This document shows, in pieces, positions 8,072 through 16,303 of a stretch of 35,115 nt of DNA. Origin of the DNA: Gardnerella vaginalis (lineage in GTDB: Bacteria > Actinomycetota > Actinomycetes > Actinomycetales > Bifidobacteriaceae); the NCBI RefSeq assembly GCF_001563665.1, contig NZ_KQ961877.1, forward strand, positions 36,932 to 72,046. The letters run 5' to 3'. Made by a program: the position numbers and the translations under genes. Position 1 is the first letter of the stretch; each line of letters opens with the position of its first letter. The notes under the pieces are model-generated. The model saw nothing but the letters and a program-made list of their open reading frames with translations. It was not told the origin of the DNA and did no database searches.

Positions 8072-8133
8072 AAAAATATGGCGTTGAAAACGCTGTATCA
8101 ATTTACAATCAAGCAACGATTCCAACGCCATAT
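8072..8133 (-). terminator. Terminator-like hairpin inside the ribose operon
   Basis: On the minus strand ATATGGCGTTG (8123-8133) pairs perfectly with CAACGCCATAT (8076-8086) across a 36-nt loop, followed by TTTTT. The 3' arm can instead pair locally (GCGTT TTC AACGC, 8082-8094). It sits between rbsB and rbsD, so it may be a partial terminator or an mRNA-stabilising 3' hairpin. Confidence 0.6.
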
Positions 8134-8139
8134 AATCAT

Positions 8140-8300
8140 TTTCATATTTTTTAATTATTTTTTAATTATTTTTCAGTTATATATTTAATTATTTTTTAGT
8201 TATATTTTTAGTTATATTTTGAGCATAGCTCATATTTTTCAGTTATTTTTCAGTTATTTTTCAGTTATATTCTTCAGTTATATTTTTCAGTTATAGCTTT
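8140..8300. repeat. AT-rich repeat tract (YAGTTAT units) between rbsB and rbsD
   Basis: The heptamer CAGTTAT or TAGTTAT occurs about eight times, mostly as TTTTTCAGTTAT units 11-14 bp apart. No reading frame is supported here. Confidence 0.75.
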
Positions 8301-8345
8301 TAATTTGATTTTCAATTATATTTTCGAAATGCAAATTTTAAGCAA

Positions 8346-9284
8346 TTACTCGAAATCACTTACATTCGTTGCATCTACAGTCTTCACAGTAATCGGCTCA
8401 GTCTTAGAAACTTTCTCACCTTTAATAGCCTTAACAGCTGCTTCAACAGCTGCGCGACCGAGTTCCTTCGGCTGCTGTGCAATAGTGCCAGCCATAGTAC
8501 CAGCCTTAATTGCTTTCATGCCATCAGCAGTACCATCAAAGCCAACTATTTTAACATCCTTACCTGCTTTAGCGCCTAACGCTTGGATAGCACCTAATGC
8601 CATCTCATCGTTTTCAGCGTAGATTCCAGTTGCATTTGGATGAGATTGTAGCAAATTTGTTGCAACATTCAAAGCTTCAGCGCGATCGAAGTTAGCAGTC
8701 TGCTCAGCAACAACCTTGATTCCTGAGTATTTCTTAATACAATCCTTGAAACCTTTACCACGATCACGAGTAGAAGCAGCACCTGGAATACCTTGCAAAA
8801 TCAGCACTTCTCCCTTTTCTCCCATGCTTTTTGCAAGAGCATCTGCAGCTTGAGCGCCGCCAGCAACGTTATCAGAAGCAATGTGTGAAGTAACTTCTAC
8901 ACCTGTAACAGAGCGATCAACAGAAATTACAGGAAGATTTGCACTCAACAATGGAGAAACAGAAGGAGCAGCAGCATCTGAATCAACTGGGTTAATAATT
9001 ACTGCTTTAGCTCCCTGCGATTGAGCATTTTGAGCTTGATCCTGCTGCTTTGAAGAATCGTTTTGAGCATCAGAAACTTGTAATTCAACACCCAACTTCT
9101 TTGCTTCAGCTTGTGCTCCATCTCGCAAATCCACGAAGAATGGATTGTTTAATGTAGAAACTAACAACGCAACTTTATCGCTAGAATTTGAATTTCCGCA
9201 CGCGCTCATACCTAAAACAAGCGCTCCAGCCGCCATCGCTGCGCAAACTAGTTTAATGCTGCGGTGCAATGTTTGATTGTTCAT
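8346..9284 (-). CDS. rbsB: D-ribose ABC transporter substrate-binding lipoprotein
   Basis: This is the surface-anchored ribose-binding protein that feeds RbsAC. The signal peptide ends in a lipobox (LVLGMSAC), so Cys near residue 29 should be lipidated. The mature part is a periplasmic-binding-protein family 1 fold: VALLVSTLNNPFFVDLRDGAQ, AVIINPVDSDA, GAASTRDRGKGF, ENDEMALGAIQALG and IVGFDGTADGMKAI. ATG 9284 (312 aa) is chosen because GGAG lies 5 nt away; the adjacent upstream ATG leaves only 2 nt. It is encoded after rbsC, as in classical rbs operons. It could bind a related pentose, but rbsD and rbsK favour ribose. Confidence 0.93.
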   Translation of the reverse strand: MNNQTLHRSIKLVCAAMAAGALVLGMSACGNSNSSDKVALLVSTLNNPFFVDLRDGAQAEAKKLGVELQVSDAQNDSSKQQDQAQNAQSQGAKAVIINPVDSDAAAPSVSPLLSANLPVISVDRSVTGVEVTSHIASDNVAGGAQAADALAKSMGEKGEVLILQGIPGAASTRDRGKGFKDCIKKYSGIKVVAEQTANFDRAEALNVATNLLQSHPNATGIYAENDEMALGAIQALGAKAGKDVKIVGFDGTADGMKAIKAGTMAGTIAQQPKELGRAAVEAAVKAIKGEKVSKTEPITVKTVDATNVSDFE

Positions 9285-9664
9285 CATATCTCCTTTGATC
9301 ATCAGATATACTCGCAAAACTTTACGAATATATCTCGCTCGCTTTTGCGTAAATTTGCTACAATTTGCAAATCTTCACTAAGCAAGTCGATGTGTAATCA
9401 TTATGCTTTTGTTTTTGATCATTACCTTTAAGTTATAAAATTTTAAGTTATTCATTAAGTTATAGATTTTAAGTTATTCATTAAGTTATAAATTTGAACT
9501 TTAGCCCAATATTTTCAGTTATATTTTCAGTTATATTTTATTTTTCTTTTCCGTATTTATTTATTTGTGCTGGTATCGATTTGCTTACGGATTAAATCAA
9601 TACCATTTGAGGAAGCACACCTCCTTTCTCATAGGAGAGGTCAGAAAATAAAGAAACGTAAAAA
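9285..9664. other. Long rbsC-rbsB spacer
   Basis: No gene is seen in 380 bp. It contains an AT-rich repeat tract (9427-9545). A hairpin just after the rbsC stop pairs ACCTCCT (9619-9625) with AGGAGAGGT (9634-9642), leaving a 2-nt bulge. CGCAAAA/TTTTGCG inverted repeats lie upstream of rbsB (9312-9353). Confidence 0.6.
9441..9490. repeat. 26-bp tandem duplication in rbsC-rbsB spacer
   Basis: A 24-nt match beginning TTTTAAGTTATTCATTAAGT occurs at 9441-9464 and 9467-9490 (period 26). It is part of a wider tract with about seven AAGTTAT or CAGTTAT heptamers up to 9535, related to the tract at 8140-8300. Confidence 0.85.
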
Positions 9665-10666
9665 TCAGTGAGTATCTTCCTTTCTACGCAAAGTATCAAG
9701 GCTCACAGCGAAAGCAATCACTAAGCCAATAACGACTTGCTGCCAGAAGGAAGAAACGTTCAAAATATTCAAGCCGTTACGAATAACTGCTAACAAAATT
9801 GCGCCAACAAAAGTACCGGAAATCTTACCTTTGCCGCCAGAAAGTGAAGCACCACCAATTACAACAGAAGCGATTGCATCCATCTCATAACCGGTTGCAG
9901 CCTGAGGTTGTGCTGAATGCAAACGACCTGCAATCACCAAACCTGCAATAGCAGAGAAAACTCCAGAAAGAATGAACACCATGATTTGAGTCTTATGAAT
10001 GTTAATGCCAGAAAGTCTGGAAGCTTCCATATTTCCGCCAACTGCATACATAGAACGTCCTGTAGTTGTAAAGTTCAAAGTTACAGATGCAATAACTCCC
10101 ATAATAATCATCATCACAATTGGCATTGGAATACCAGCCACAGTAGCTCCGAAGAAGTTCACCATACCAGATGTAGAAATTGGTCTACCGTCTGAAACTA
10201 CAAGCGTAAGTCCACGAGCTACAGACATCATAGCTAAAGTAGCAATAAATGATGGAAGTTTAAGGAAAGCATTAGCAACGCCTGAAATTAAGCCAAATAC
10301 AGCACCAGTTAATATGCCAACTAAAATAGTGAGAATTGGAGGCAATCCCATTGAAGCACCAGTGTACGCAACTAACATACTAGATATTGCAGCTACTGCA
10401 CCAACAGACAAATCAATTCCAGCAGAAACAATAACGAATGTTTGTCCGAATGCCAAAATAGCAACAGTTGCAGCCTGAATACCAACGTTAATAATATTGA
10501 CACTAGTCAAAAACGCTGGCGTTGCGCAAGAAAGTACTGCACACAAAATAATCAAACCAATAAGCGCACCATTACGGGATGCAAATTGCTTAATTACAGG
10601 CAGAAAACCCTTATCTTTCTTGCCATAACCTAAGCTCTGAGATTTCGTACTTTGTTCAGTAGTCAT
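9665..10666 (-). CDS. rbsC: D-ribose ABC transporter permease
   Basis: This is the integral membrane subunit of the ribose importer. The 333-aa protein has about 8-10 hydrophobic segments and the BPD_transp_2 signature region with SAGIDLSVGAVAAISSM, plus GRSMYAVGGNMEASRLSGI and IASVVIGGASLSGGKG. A short Lys-rich cytoplasmic N-terminus precedes the first segment. GGAG lies 8 nt before the ATG. It is located between rbsA and rbsB and should work with both. Confidence 0.95.
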   Translation of the reverse strand: MTTEQSTKSQSLGYGKKDKGFLPVIKQFASRNGALIGLIILCAVLSCATPAFLTSVNIINVGIQAATVAILAFGQTFVIVSAGIDLSVGAVAAISSMLVAYTGASMGLPPILTILVGILTGAVFGLISGVANAFLKLPSFIATLAMMSVARGLTLVVSDGRPISTSGMVNFFGATVAGIPMPIVMMIIMGVIASVTLNFTTTGRSMYAVGGNMEASRLSGINIHKTQIMVFILSGVFSAIAGLVIAGRLHSAQPQAATGYEMDAIASVVIGGASLSGGKGKISGTFVGAILLAVIRNGLNILNVSSFWQQVVIGLVIAFAVSLDTLRRKEDTH

Positions 10667-10687
10667 CGTCGATACTCCTTTATCTAT

Positions 10688-10766
10688 GCGGATTTTGTCC
10701 TCATATGTGCGCGAATCTTAAATAACTCTCGCGCTTCAATGCGCAAGTCTTATTTAACTAATCCGC
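10688..10766 (-). other. Nested inverted repeats in rbsA-rbsC spacer
   Basis: GCGGATT (10688-10694) pairs with AATCCGC (10760-10766). TTAAATAA (10718-10725) inside it pairs with TTATTTAA (10750-10757), and GCGC repeats fill the centre. All arms are perfect. A separate dyad TTATCGAT/ATCGATAA lies at 10791-10828. The RNA would fold just upstream of the rbsC ribosome binding site. Confidence 0.55.
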
Positions 10767-10874
10767 AACTTTTTACGTTTTATAAGATTTTTATCGATAT
10801 TTTTATAAGTATTATCAAAAATCGATAATTTATTTTTAGTTTTATTCGTATTTCCGTATATCTTTAGTAAAAGA

Positions 10875-12359
10875 TTAAGAATCCAGATGTGTTACAGCTA
10901 GTTCCATCACACTTTCCTGTGTGGCTTGGCTTGCATCCAACTCTCCGCTAATCTTTCCATTCGACATCACAAGCACGCGATCAGACATTCCAAGAACTTC
11001 TGGCAAATCTGAAGAAGCCATAAGTACAGCGCCGCCATTTTCTACAATACTGTTTATAAGTTCGTAGATTTCAACTCGAGCACCAACATCAACACCGCGA
11101 GTTGGCTCATCAAGAAGCAACACTTTTACTTTTGCCATTGACCACTTACCAAATACGATTTTCTGCTGATTTCCGCCAGAAAGAGAACCAGCAAGCTGAT
11201 CGATGCTTTCCATGCGAATACGTAAAAGTTTTGCAGTCGATTCTTCACGTTCACGCTGACCTTTCAAATCAGCAAAACCAACGTGAGATGTAGGAATCAA
11301 GGTCGAAACTCCAAGATTTTCAGCAACCGATGCTTCAAGAATCAAGCCCTGAGTGCGTCTATCTTCTGGAACTAATCCAAGACCTGCATCAATGCTACCT
11401 GCAATATTTGCTTTAGGAATCTTCTTGCCATCAACATACACAGAACCAGAATCATAAGTATCAGCGCCAAAAATAGCACGAAGAACTTCAGTACGACCAG
11501 CTCCAACTAAGCCAGCCAATCCAACTACTTCCCCAGCATGCACACTGAAGGAAACGTTTTGAATATCTCCTTTTCTAGTCAAGCCTTCAACTTTAAGCAG
11601 CTCCTCACCCTTATAACGATTTCCGCGTGGGAACTGATTAGTAATATCTCGACCAACCATAAGTCGCACAAGCTCTTTTTCTGGAACTTTCGCATCAACA
11701 GTGTCAACATACTTTCCATCTCGAAGTACAGTTACAACATCGCCGATCCTAGCGATTTCATCTAAATGATGCGAAATGAAAACCATTCCAACATTCTTAG
11801 TTTTCAAATCTTCCATAATGCTGAAAAGCTGTTCACACTCACGCTTAGTCAATGCAGCAGTAGGCTCATCGAGAATCAAAATTGACGCATGTTGCATTAA
11901 AGCTTTTGCAATCTCAACCATTTGCTGGCGAGCCACACCAAGCTCACCCATAGGCTTACTAACATCCTCTGAAAGACCTATTACTTTCAAAGCATCTTGT
12001 GCTTTAGCACGCATTGTGGCACGATCCACAAAGCCAAATTTTGTAGGAATAGTTCCTAAGAACAAGTTTTCCATAATAGAAAGTTCTGGCACTAGATTCA
12101 GCTCTTGGTGTATTACAGCAATGCCAAACTTACGAGCCGCATCCACATTAGGAATACGAACTGTTTCACCGTTAATTTCAATATGGCCTTTATCTGGCTG
12201 ATAAATACCACTCATCATTTTAATAACAGTTGACTTTCCAGCACCGTTTTCACCAAGAAGTACATGCACTTCTCCTGGCTTAACAGTTACAGAAACATTG
12301 TCAACTACTGTAGAATTACCGAATATTTTCGATACTCCTACTAACGACAGCTCCGTCAT
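10875..12359 (-). CDS. rbsA: D-ribose ABC transporter ATP-binding protein (two ABC domains)
   Basis: This cytoplasmic ATPase powers ribose import. It is a 494-aa tandem ABC protein of the sugar CUT2 type. Domain 1 has Walker A GENGAGKST (about residues 36-44), the LGVARQQMVEIAKAL signature region, Walker B LILDEPTAAL and the switch His in FISHHLDE. Domain 2 has a degenerate P-loop (GLVGAGRTE), signature SGGNQQK and LLLDEPTRGVD. A weakened second P-loop is normal for this family. GGAGG lies 8 nt before the ATG. It follows the regulator by 166 bp and precedes rbsC. Confidence 0.95.
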   Translation of the reverse strand: MTELSLVGVSKIFGNSTVVDNVSVTVKPGEVHVLLGENGAGKSTVIKMMSGIYQPDKGHIEINGETVRIPNVDAARKFGIAVIHQELNLVPELSIMENLFLGTIPTKFGFVDRATMRAKAQDALKVIGLSEDVSKPMGELGVARQQMVEIAKALMQHASILILDEPTAALTKRECEQLFSIMEDLKTKNVGMVFISHHLDEIARIGDVVTVLRDGKYVDTVDAKVPEKELVRLMVGRDITNQFPRGNRYKGEELLKVEGLTRKGDIQNVSFSVHAGEVVGLAGLVGAGRTEVLRAIFGADTYDSGSVYVDGKKIPKANIAGSIDAGLGLVPEDRRTQGLILEASVAENLGVSTLIPTSHVGFADLKGQREREESTAKLLRIRMESIDQLAGSLSGGNQQKIVFGKWSMAKVKVLLLDEPTRGVDVGARVEIYELINSIVENGGAVLMASSDLPEVLGMSDRVLVMSNGKISGELDASQATQESVMELAVTHLDS

Positions 12360-12430
12360 GTCTTGCCTCCTTCGCTTAGCATCATTGCCTTACGAAAAAT
12401 TACAGATTATGTTGAATTATGCAAACGTAT

Positions 12431-12512
12431 TTAGATGTATTCTCTAAACGTATTTAGTATTTAGTTTTTAGTATTTAATATTTAATACTTAGATGTATTT
12501 TCTAAACGTATT
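12431..12512. repeat. Paired 24-bp direct repeats between regulator and rbsA
   Basis: A unit beginning TTAGATGTATT and ending TCTAAACGTATT occurs at 12431-12454 and 12489-12512 with one mismatch (C/T). Each copy contains a TTAGA/TCTAA dyad. The space between them is filled by TATTTAGTATTTA-like repeats. Confidence 0.85.
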
Positions 12513-12525
12513 CGCATTACAAAAG

Positions 12526-13536
12526 TCACGCGTTCCCAAGCGATTCGCGTGGAATATAAACTGTTTCTACGCGATGAGATTTCACTTCAGAATTATTTTC
12601 AAGCATATCCAAAAATAGCTCAGCACTAGTGCGACCAATTATTTGAACCTGCTGCGAAATAACTGAAATATGCGGAGTAGCTAATCGGAAAACTTCAACA
12701 TCATCAAATGAAATCAACGACATATCTTTTCCAATAACTAAACCTTCCCGAGCCATAACGTTCATCACACGCAACGCATCCGGAGAATATCCAACTATAA
12801 GCGCCTTAACTCCAGAATTTCTCATACGATTCACTACATTAACGCAAGATGATTGATCAAACCCTGTTGATTCAACGAAAACATTATTTTCACCAAACAT
12901 CTTCGAAGCAACATTGCGAAACACTTGCTCACGCTCTTGCAATGAAGGCGATGCGACAATAGGCCCAGAAATATAACCAACAGAAAGAAAGCCATGACGT
13001 TTTATATCTTTCAAAGCGTCACAAATGCCGTTAGTAGGATCTGAATCAACAACAGGCACATTCTCTAAGCCGCCAGATTGAGGTTCTACATGTCGATCCA
13101 TAAACATCAATGGGAGATGCTGCTCAATCAATTTTTCCAAAGCTTCTGTCACTTCGCCTTGAGGAACAATAATTGCACCATCAATTCTTTGAGAAAGAAT
13201 GCTTGCTAGGAATGAATCTTGACGAGCTGCGCTTTCAGAAGATGTTCCTATAAACGCACAATAACCCGCATCAAACAATGAGTCTTGAACAGTATAAGCT
13301 AATTCAGCAAAGTACGCGTTACGAATATCTGGAACTAATAATCCAACTGTTTTAGTACGAGAAGATCGCATAGCTTGAGCGCGAGAATCCGGAATATAAC
13401 CTAATTCCGCTACAGCACGCTCAACTTTTGCTTTAGTGTTTAATGATATACGACCATTATTATTAAGCGCACGAGAAACAGTCGAAACTGAAATTCCTGC
13501 ACGTTGAGCAACATCGCGAATAGTGATGTACGTCAT
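12526..13536 (-). CDS. LacI-family transcriptional regulator, probable ribose repressor
   Basis: The N-terminal helix-turn-helix ITIRDVAQRAGISVSTVSRALN and the hinge PDSRAQAMRSSRTKTVGLLVPDI are classical LacI features. The rest is a periplasmic-binding-like sugar sensor domain (ALIVGYSPDALRVMNVM, ISFDDVEVFRLATPHISVI). ATG 13536 (336 aa) has GAGGAG 6 nt ahead; a GTG two codons upstream overlaps that site. It is the first gene before rbsACBDK. A perfect palindromic operator-like site sits on the promoter upstream, so autoregulation and control of the whole operon by ribose is the likely mode. The effector is inferred from context. Confidence 0.9.
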   Translation of the reverse strand: MTYITIRDVAQRAGISVSTVSRALNNNGRISLNTKAKVERAVAELGYIPDSRAQAMRSSRTKTVGLLVPDIRNAYFAELAYTVQDSLFDAGYCAFIGTSSESAARQDSFLASILSQRIDGAIIVPQGEVTEALEKLIEQHLPLMFMDRHVEPQSGGLENVPVVDSDPTNGICDALKDIKRHGFLSVGYISGPIVASPSLQEREQVFRNVASKMFGENNVFVESTGFDQSSCVNVVNRMRNSGVKALIVGYSPDALRVMNVMAREGLVIGKDMSLISFDDVEVFRLATPHISVISQQVQIIGRTSAELFLDMLENNSEVKSHRVETVYIPRESLGNA

Positions 13537-13979
13537 AAACACCTCCTCAACAGTTTCACGTTGGATTTTGTTACCAGCTTTAACACAACATACTTTACTA
13601 ATTTGTAGCTTATATTATTGCGTTGAACTTTTAATTTATGTTTGATCTACGTTTAATTTTCAAGCTAACTTAAACTCTTACCAGAACTCTTGCTTTAGAT
13701 TTTGTTCACTTATCTAAACTCTAACTTGAGTTTTAGTATTGCTTTACTTTGGCTTTTATTACATGTTAGTTATTCGCATAATGAAAAGCTCTTTTTACTC
13801 ACGTTCAGCTTTCTATTACGTTTTCCATATACTCCTCTCGTCTTTGGGAAACGGCTCTTAAGCAACCATGCATAAGACACCACAATCAATAATTATTTCT
13901 TACTTCGATATTCCATCGGCGCCGATCATATATCTAGTAAGCCCGATACTGCATAAGAACGATTTTCTTACTCGTCCTT
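13537..13979. other. Long untranslated leader of the ribose operon
   Basis: About 450 nt separate the predicted start of transcription from the regulator ATG. It holds small hairpins such as AAACTC-AAGTTA-GAGTTT near 13720 and no convincing gene. A 7-codon ATG frame with GAGGAG only 3 nt upstream (about 13806-13829) is too weak to call. Confidence 0.5.
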
Positions 13980-13999
13980 TTGCGGTAACGTTACCGCAA
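13980..13999. promoter_or_regulatory. LacI-type operator: 20-bp perfect palindrome
   Basis: TTGCGGTAACGTTACCGCAA is identical to its reverse complement. The central CG and flanking half sites are typical of LacI/RbsR-family operators. It covers the predicted transcription start of the ribose operon, where a bound repressor would block initiation. Confidence 0.85.
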
Positions 14000-14027
14000 C
14001 TATAACATTTTGAATGTTCATATGCAA
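13999..14027 (-). promoter_or_regulatory. Probable promoter of the ribose regulator/operon
   Basis: On the minus strand TTGCAT (14022-14027), a 17-bp spacer and TATAGT (13999-14004) form a sigma70-type promoter. The start would be near 13992, inside the palindrome. The spacer contains its own dyad (AACATT-CAA-AATGTT). Confidence 0.7.
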
Positions 14028-14249
14028 TAGTAGCGTGTTGAAATTCTTCTAAAATTTAACGTGAATTTTATTGAGAATTCTAAGAATTCTGAAAGTAGAA
14101 AAAGTTCTAAGAATTTCGAAAATACTGAAAATTCCGAAAGTATAGAACAATTCCAAAGTATAGAAAATTTAGCAAAAATTTATTAAATAATTTCTTTAGA
14201 GCTTTAGAGGAAGATTACGAGAAAATAATCAAATCATCAGATAATCAAA
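14005..14249. repeat. AT-rich spacer with short repeats and a duplication at the transporter stop codon
   Basis: Units such as TTCTAAGAATT, GAAAGTATAGAA and AAAATTCCGAAAG recur between about 14070 and 14165. ATAATCAAATCATC occurs at 14225-14238 and again at 14241-14254 (period 16); the second copy overlaps the TGA of the EamA-family gene. No gene is seen. Confidence 0.7.
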
Positions 14250-15431
14250 TCATCTAAGAAGAGTCATCATTATGAATATAAGAGCAAAACCAACAAAATC
14301 AGCCCAAGAAAACACTGCACCAGTAAACATTACAGCTGTAATCGCAGCCATCACTGGCTCACTAGCACCAAGCAGAGTTCCGCGAACAGCACCAACTCGC
14401 ATTATGCCTGAAAGAAACAGCCAATACGCTCCAAAAGTTCCGCCAACTACAGTAAAAGCAAAAAGAGCGATTCCACGCCAATCCAACGCAGGCATAGTTT
14501 CCCATGGTCTAACAAAAGGCAACAAAATCAGCCCAGCAACAATAAACGTTATGCCGTTTATTGAAAGATTTCCCCACTTAGCAATCAATTTAACTGGCAT
14601 AATCGCAAGAGCTGCTGTTGAAGCAGCATCTACTAGCCCCCAGATAAGCCCCATAATTGGTAAAGATAATTTAGAAAAATCGCCACCAGTTGCCATTAAA
14701 GCAGTGCCAACAAAAGCGAGTAAAACACCAACATTTTCACGCACATTAGGAAATCGCCTATTCTTCAAACACGCGTATACGAGCACAAACACAAGATTAA
14801 GACTTTGCAACACAGTTGCAGTGCCGGAATTAGTCCAATCAATTGCCCATAAATATGAAACTTGAGTTAGCAACACACATACTATTCCAGTTAAAACGAA
14901 CATTCCCCAAGAACGCGTAGATTTCACTGCACTAACTAATTGCTTTCTTGTGCAAATACTAGCTGTTATGAAGAAAAGAACGCCTGCAGCAAGTTGTCTA
15001 ACACACGCAATTTGCAAGGGAGTTACATGATAATCGCCCATAAGAATCTTAGACACTGTTGCATTCGTGCCCCAAAGTGCTCCGCCTAAAAGAGTGAGAA
15101 TCATGCCAATAAAAATTGTGCGAGCAGACGAACTAAAAGCAGGATTCGGCGAATCTGGAGAACTTGAAATAGCAAGCTGTGCAGCTTTAGACGAGTCAAA
15201 AGTTTTAGAGGAAGTTTCAGAGGAAGTGTTGGAGGAAGTTTTAGTGGAAGTTTTAGTTGAAGTTTCAGTGGAAGTTTCAGGACGCGAAGCATGAGATGAA
15301 GTTTCGCAAGAAGTATCAGCAGAAGTTTCAGATTTAGTTTCACTAAGCTCTTCTTCTTTGCGATTCGCAATATTATTATCCGATTCGCAAGAACGTGCAC
15401 AAGACTTTCTGTTCAATAAGAACTTAGACAT
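14250..15431 (-). CDS. EamA/DMT-family transporter with Ser/Thr/Glu repeat N-terminus
   Basis: The membrane part (about residues 88-393) has around ten hydrophobic segments and two EamA repeats. The first begins IGMILTLLGGALWGTNATVSKI, and the later one has GTFGAYWLFLSGIMRVGAVRGTLLGASEPVMAA, typical of drug/metabolite exporters. The substrate is unknown. Residues of about 20-75 are a cytoplasmic tail of repeated ETS, KTSS and SETS units encoded by a 12-bp-like repeat, unlike normal family members. ATG 15431 has GAGG 6 nt ahead. An alternative start at the in-frame ATG inside the first helix would remove the tail but has no visible binding site. Confidence 0.85.
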   Translation of the reverse strand: MSKFLLNRKSCARSCESDNNIANRKEEELSETKSETSADTSCETSSHASRPETSTETSTKTSTKTSSNTSSETSSKTFDSSKAAQLAISSSPDSPNPAFSSSARTIFIGMILTLLGGALWGTNATVSKILMGDYHVTPLQIACVRQLAAGVLFFITASICTRKQLVSAVKSTRSWGMFVLTGIVCVLLTQVSYLWAIDWTNSGTATVLQSLNLVFVLVYACLKNRRFPNVRENVGVLLAFVGTALMATGGDFSKLSLPIMGLIWGLVDAASTAALAIMPVKLIAKWGNLSINGITFIVAGLILLPFVRPWETMPALDWRGIALFAFTVVGGTFGAYWLFLSGIMRVGAVRGTLLGASEPVMAAITAVMFTGAVFSWADFVGFALIFIMMTLLR

Positions 15432-15537
15432 AAATTTCCTCTGGCTCACTAAAACTAGTTTTTAGAATACTTACTGAGTTTACTAGATTAGTTTTACTTA
15501 ACTCGCCTTTGCGCGCGCCTTTTACTATACTATTCTT

Positions 15538-16224
15538 TCATTCAGTAAAGCACATTGCTTTCAATTCTGGTAGTAGCGCTCTCAAGGCTTTACCTCTGTG
15601 AGATATCGCGTTTTTTTCTTCCGAGCTAAGCTCAGCAGAAGTCAATCCTTCCATTTGCACGCCATTTCTAACAGGCTGATCATCTGGAACAAAAAGCGGA
15701 TCGTATCCAAAACCATTTTCACCTCTAGACTCGCGCAAAAGCCTGCCAGTCATTTCACCAAATCGTACTATTTCAAAACTATGAGAATGGTTCATAGCAC
15801 TTTCTTGATGTATTTGATTGCAATCTTCAGGAACAGCCAAAGCCACAGCACAACGGAATCTAGCAGTACGACATGGGTCTGGAATATCTGAAAGTTGCTT
15901 AAGAAGTAAAGTGTTGTTTGCTAAATCATCTCCGTGCACACCACTCCAGCGCGCAGAAAGTATTCCAGGAGCAGCTCCAAGCACATCAACTATGAGTCCA
16001 GAATCGTCTGCAATCGCAGGGCAACCTGTAAGGCTTGCAACGCAACGAGCTTTAAGCAAAGCGTTTTGCTCAAAAGTTACGCCTGTTTCAACTGGATCAG
16101 GAAGACCTAAAGAGCCTGCTGTTAATAGAGTGACCTGGCACGCAAAATCCGCACACTCCTCAAAAAGTATGCGCTTAATTTCCACAAGTTTACCCTCATT
16201 ATGCGTTGCCACAATAATTTTCAC
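15538..16224 (-). CDS. rdgB: XTP/dITP pyrophosphatase (RdgB/HAM1)
   Basis: This enzyme cleaves non-canonical purine NTPs (XTP, dITP, ITP) to monophosphates, keeping them out of DNA. Family motifs are IIVATHNEGKLVEIKRIL at the N-terminus, AIADDSGLIVDVLGAAPGILSARWSG and GENGFGYDPLF, ending with SHRGKALRAL. The GTG at 16224 (228 aa) is preferred because AAAGG lies 8 nt before it and the protein then starts at the family position. An ATG at 16251 is open but has no binding site. It follows rph by 79 bp on the same strand, a common pairing. Confidence 0.93.
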   Translation of the reverse strand: MKIIVATHNEGKLVEIKRILFEECADFACQVTLLTAGSLGLPDPVETGVTFEQNALLKARCVASLTGCPAIADDSGLIVDVLGAAPGILSARWSGVHGDDLANNTLLLKQLSDIPDPCRTARFRCAVALAVPEDCNQIHQESAMNHSHSFEIVRFGEMTGRLLRESRGENGFGYDPLFVPDDQPVRNGVQMEGLTSAELSSEEKNAISHRGKALRALLPELKAMCFTE

Positions 16225-16303
16225 TCTATCTGCCTTTCTCATAGAATTCATAAGATGATTTAATACAATTCAAACTCTCTTTAGCAAACACATTTAAATC
16301 CGA

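Noticed and set aside
9999..10478. 159-codon plus-strand open frame opposite rbsC
   Set aside because: It is an antisense shadow of a conserved permease. It is Ala/Thr/Ile-rich because it complements the membrane-segment codons.
13806..13829. Seven-codon ATG frame with GAGGAG in the ribose leader, as a regulatory leader peptide
   Set aside because: The spacing to the ATG is only 3 nt, and no attenuation structure depends on it.
15067..15400. Repetitive open frames on both strands (EVLVEV, LPLKLPLKL) across the EamA tail
   Set aside because: They are other-frame readings of the same 12-bp-like repeat. The EamA frame continues into a recognised transporter and is the real one.
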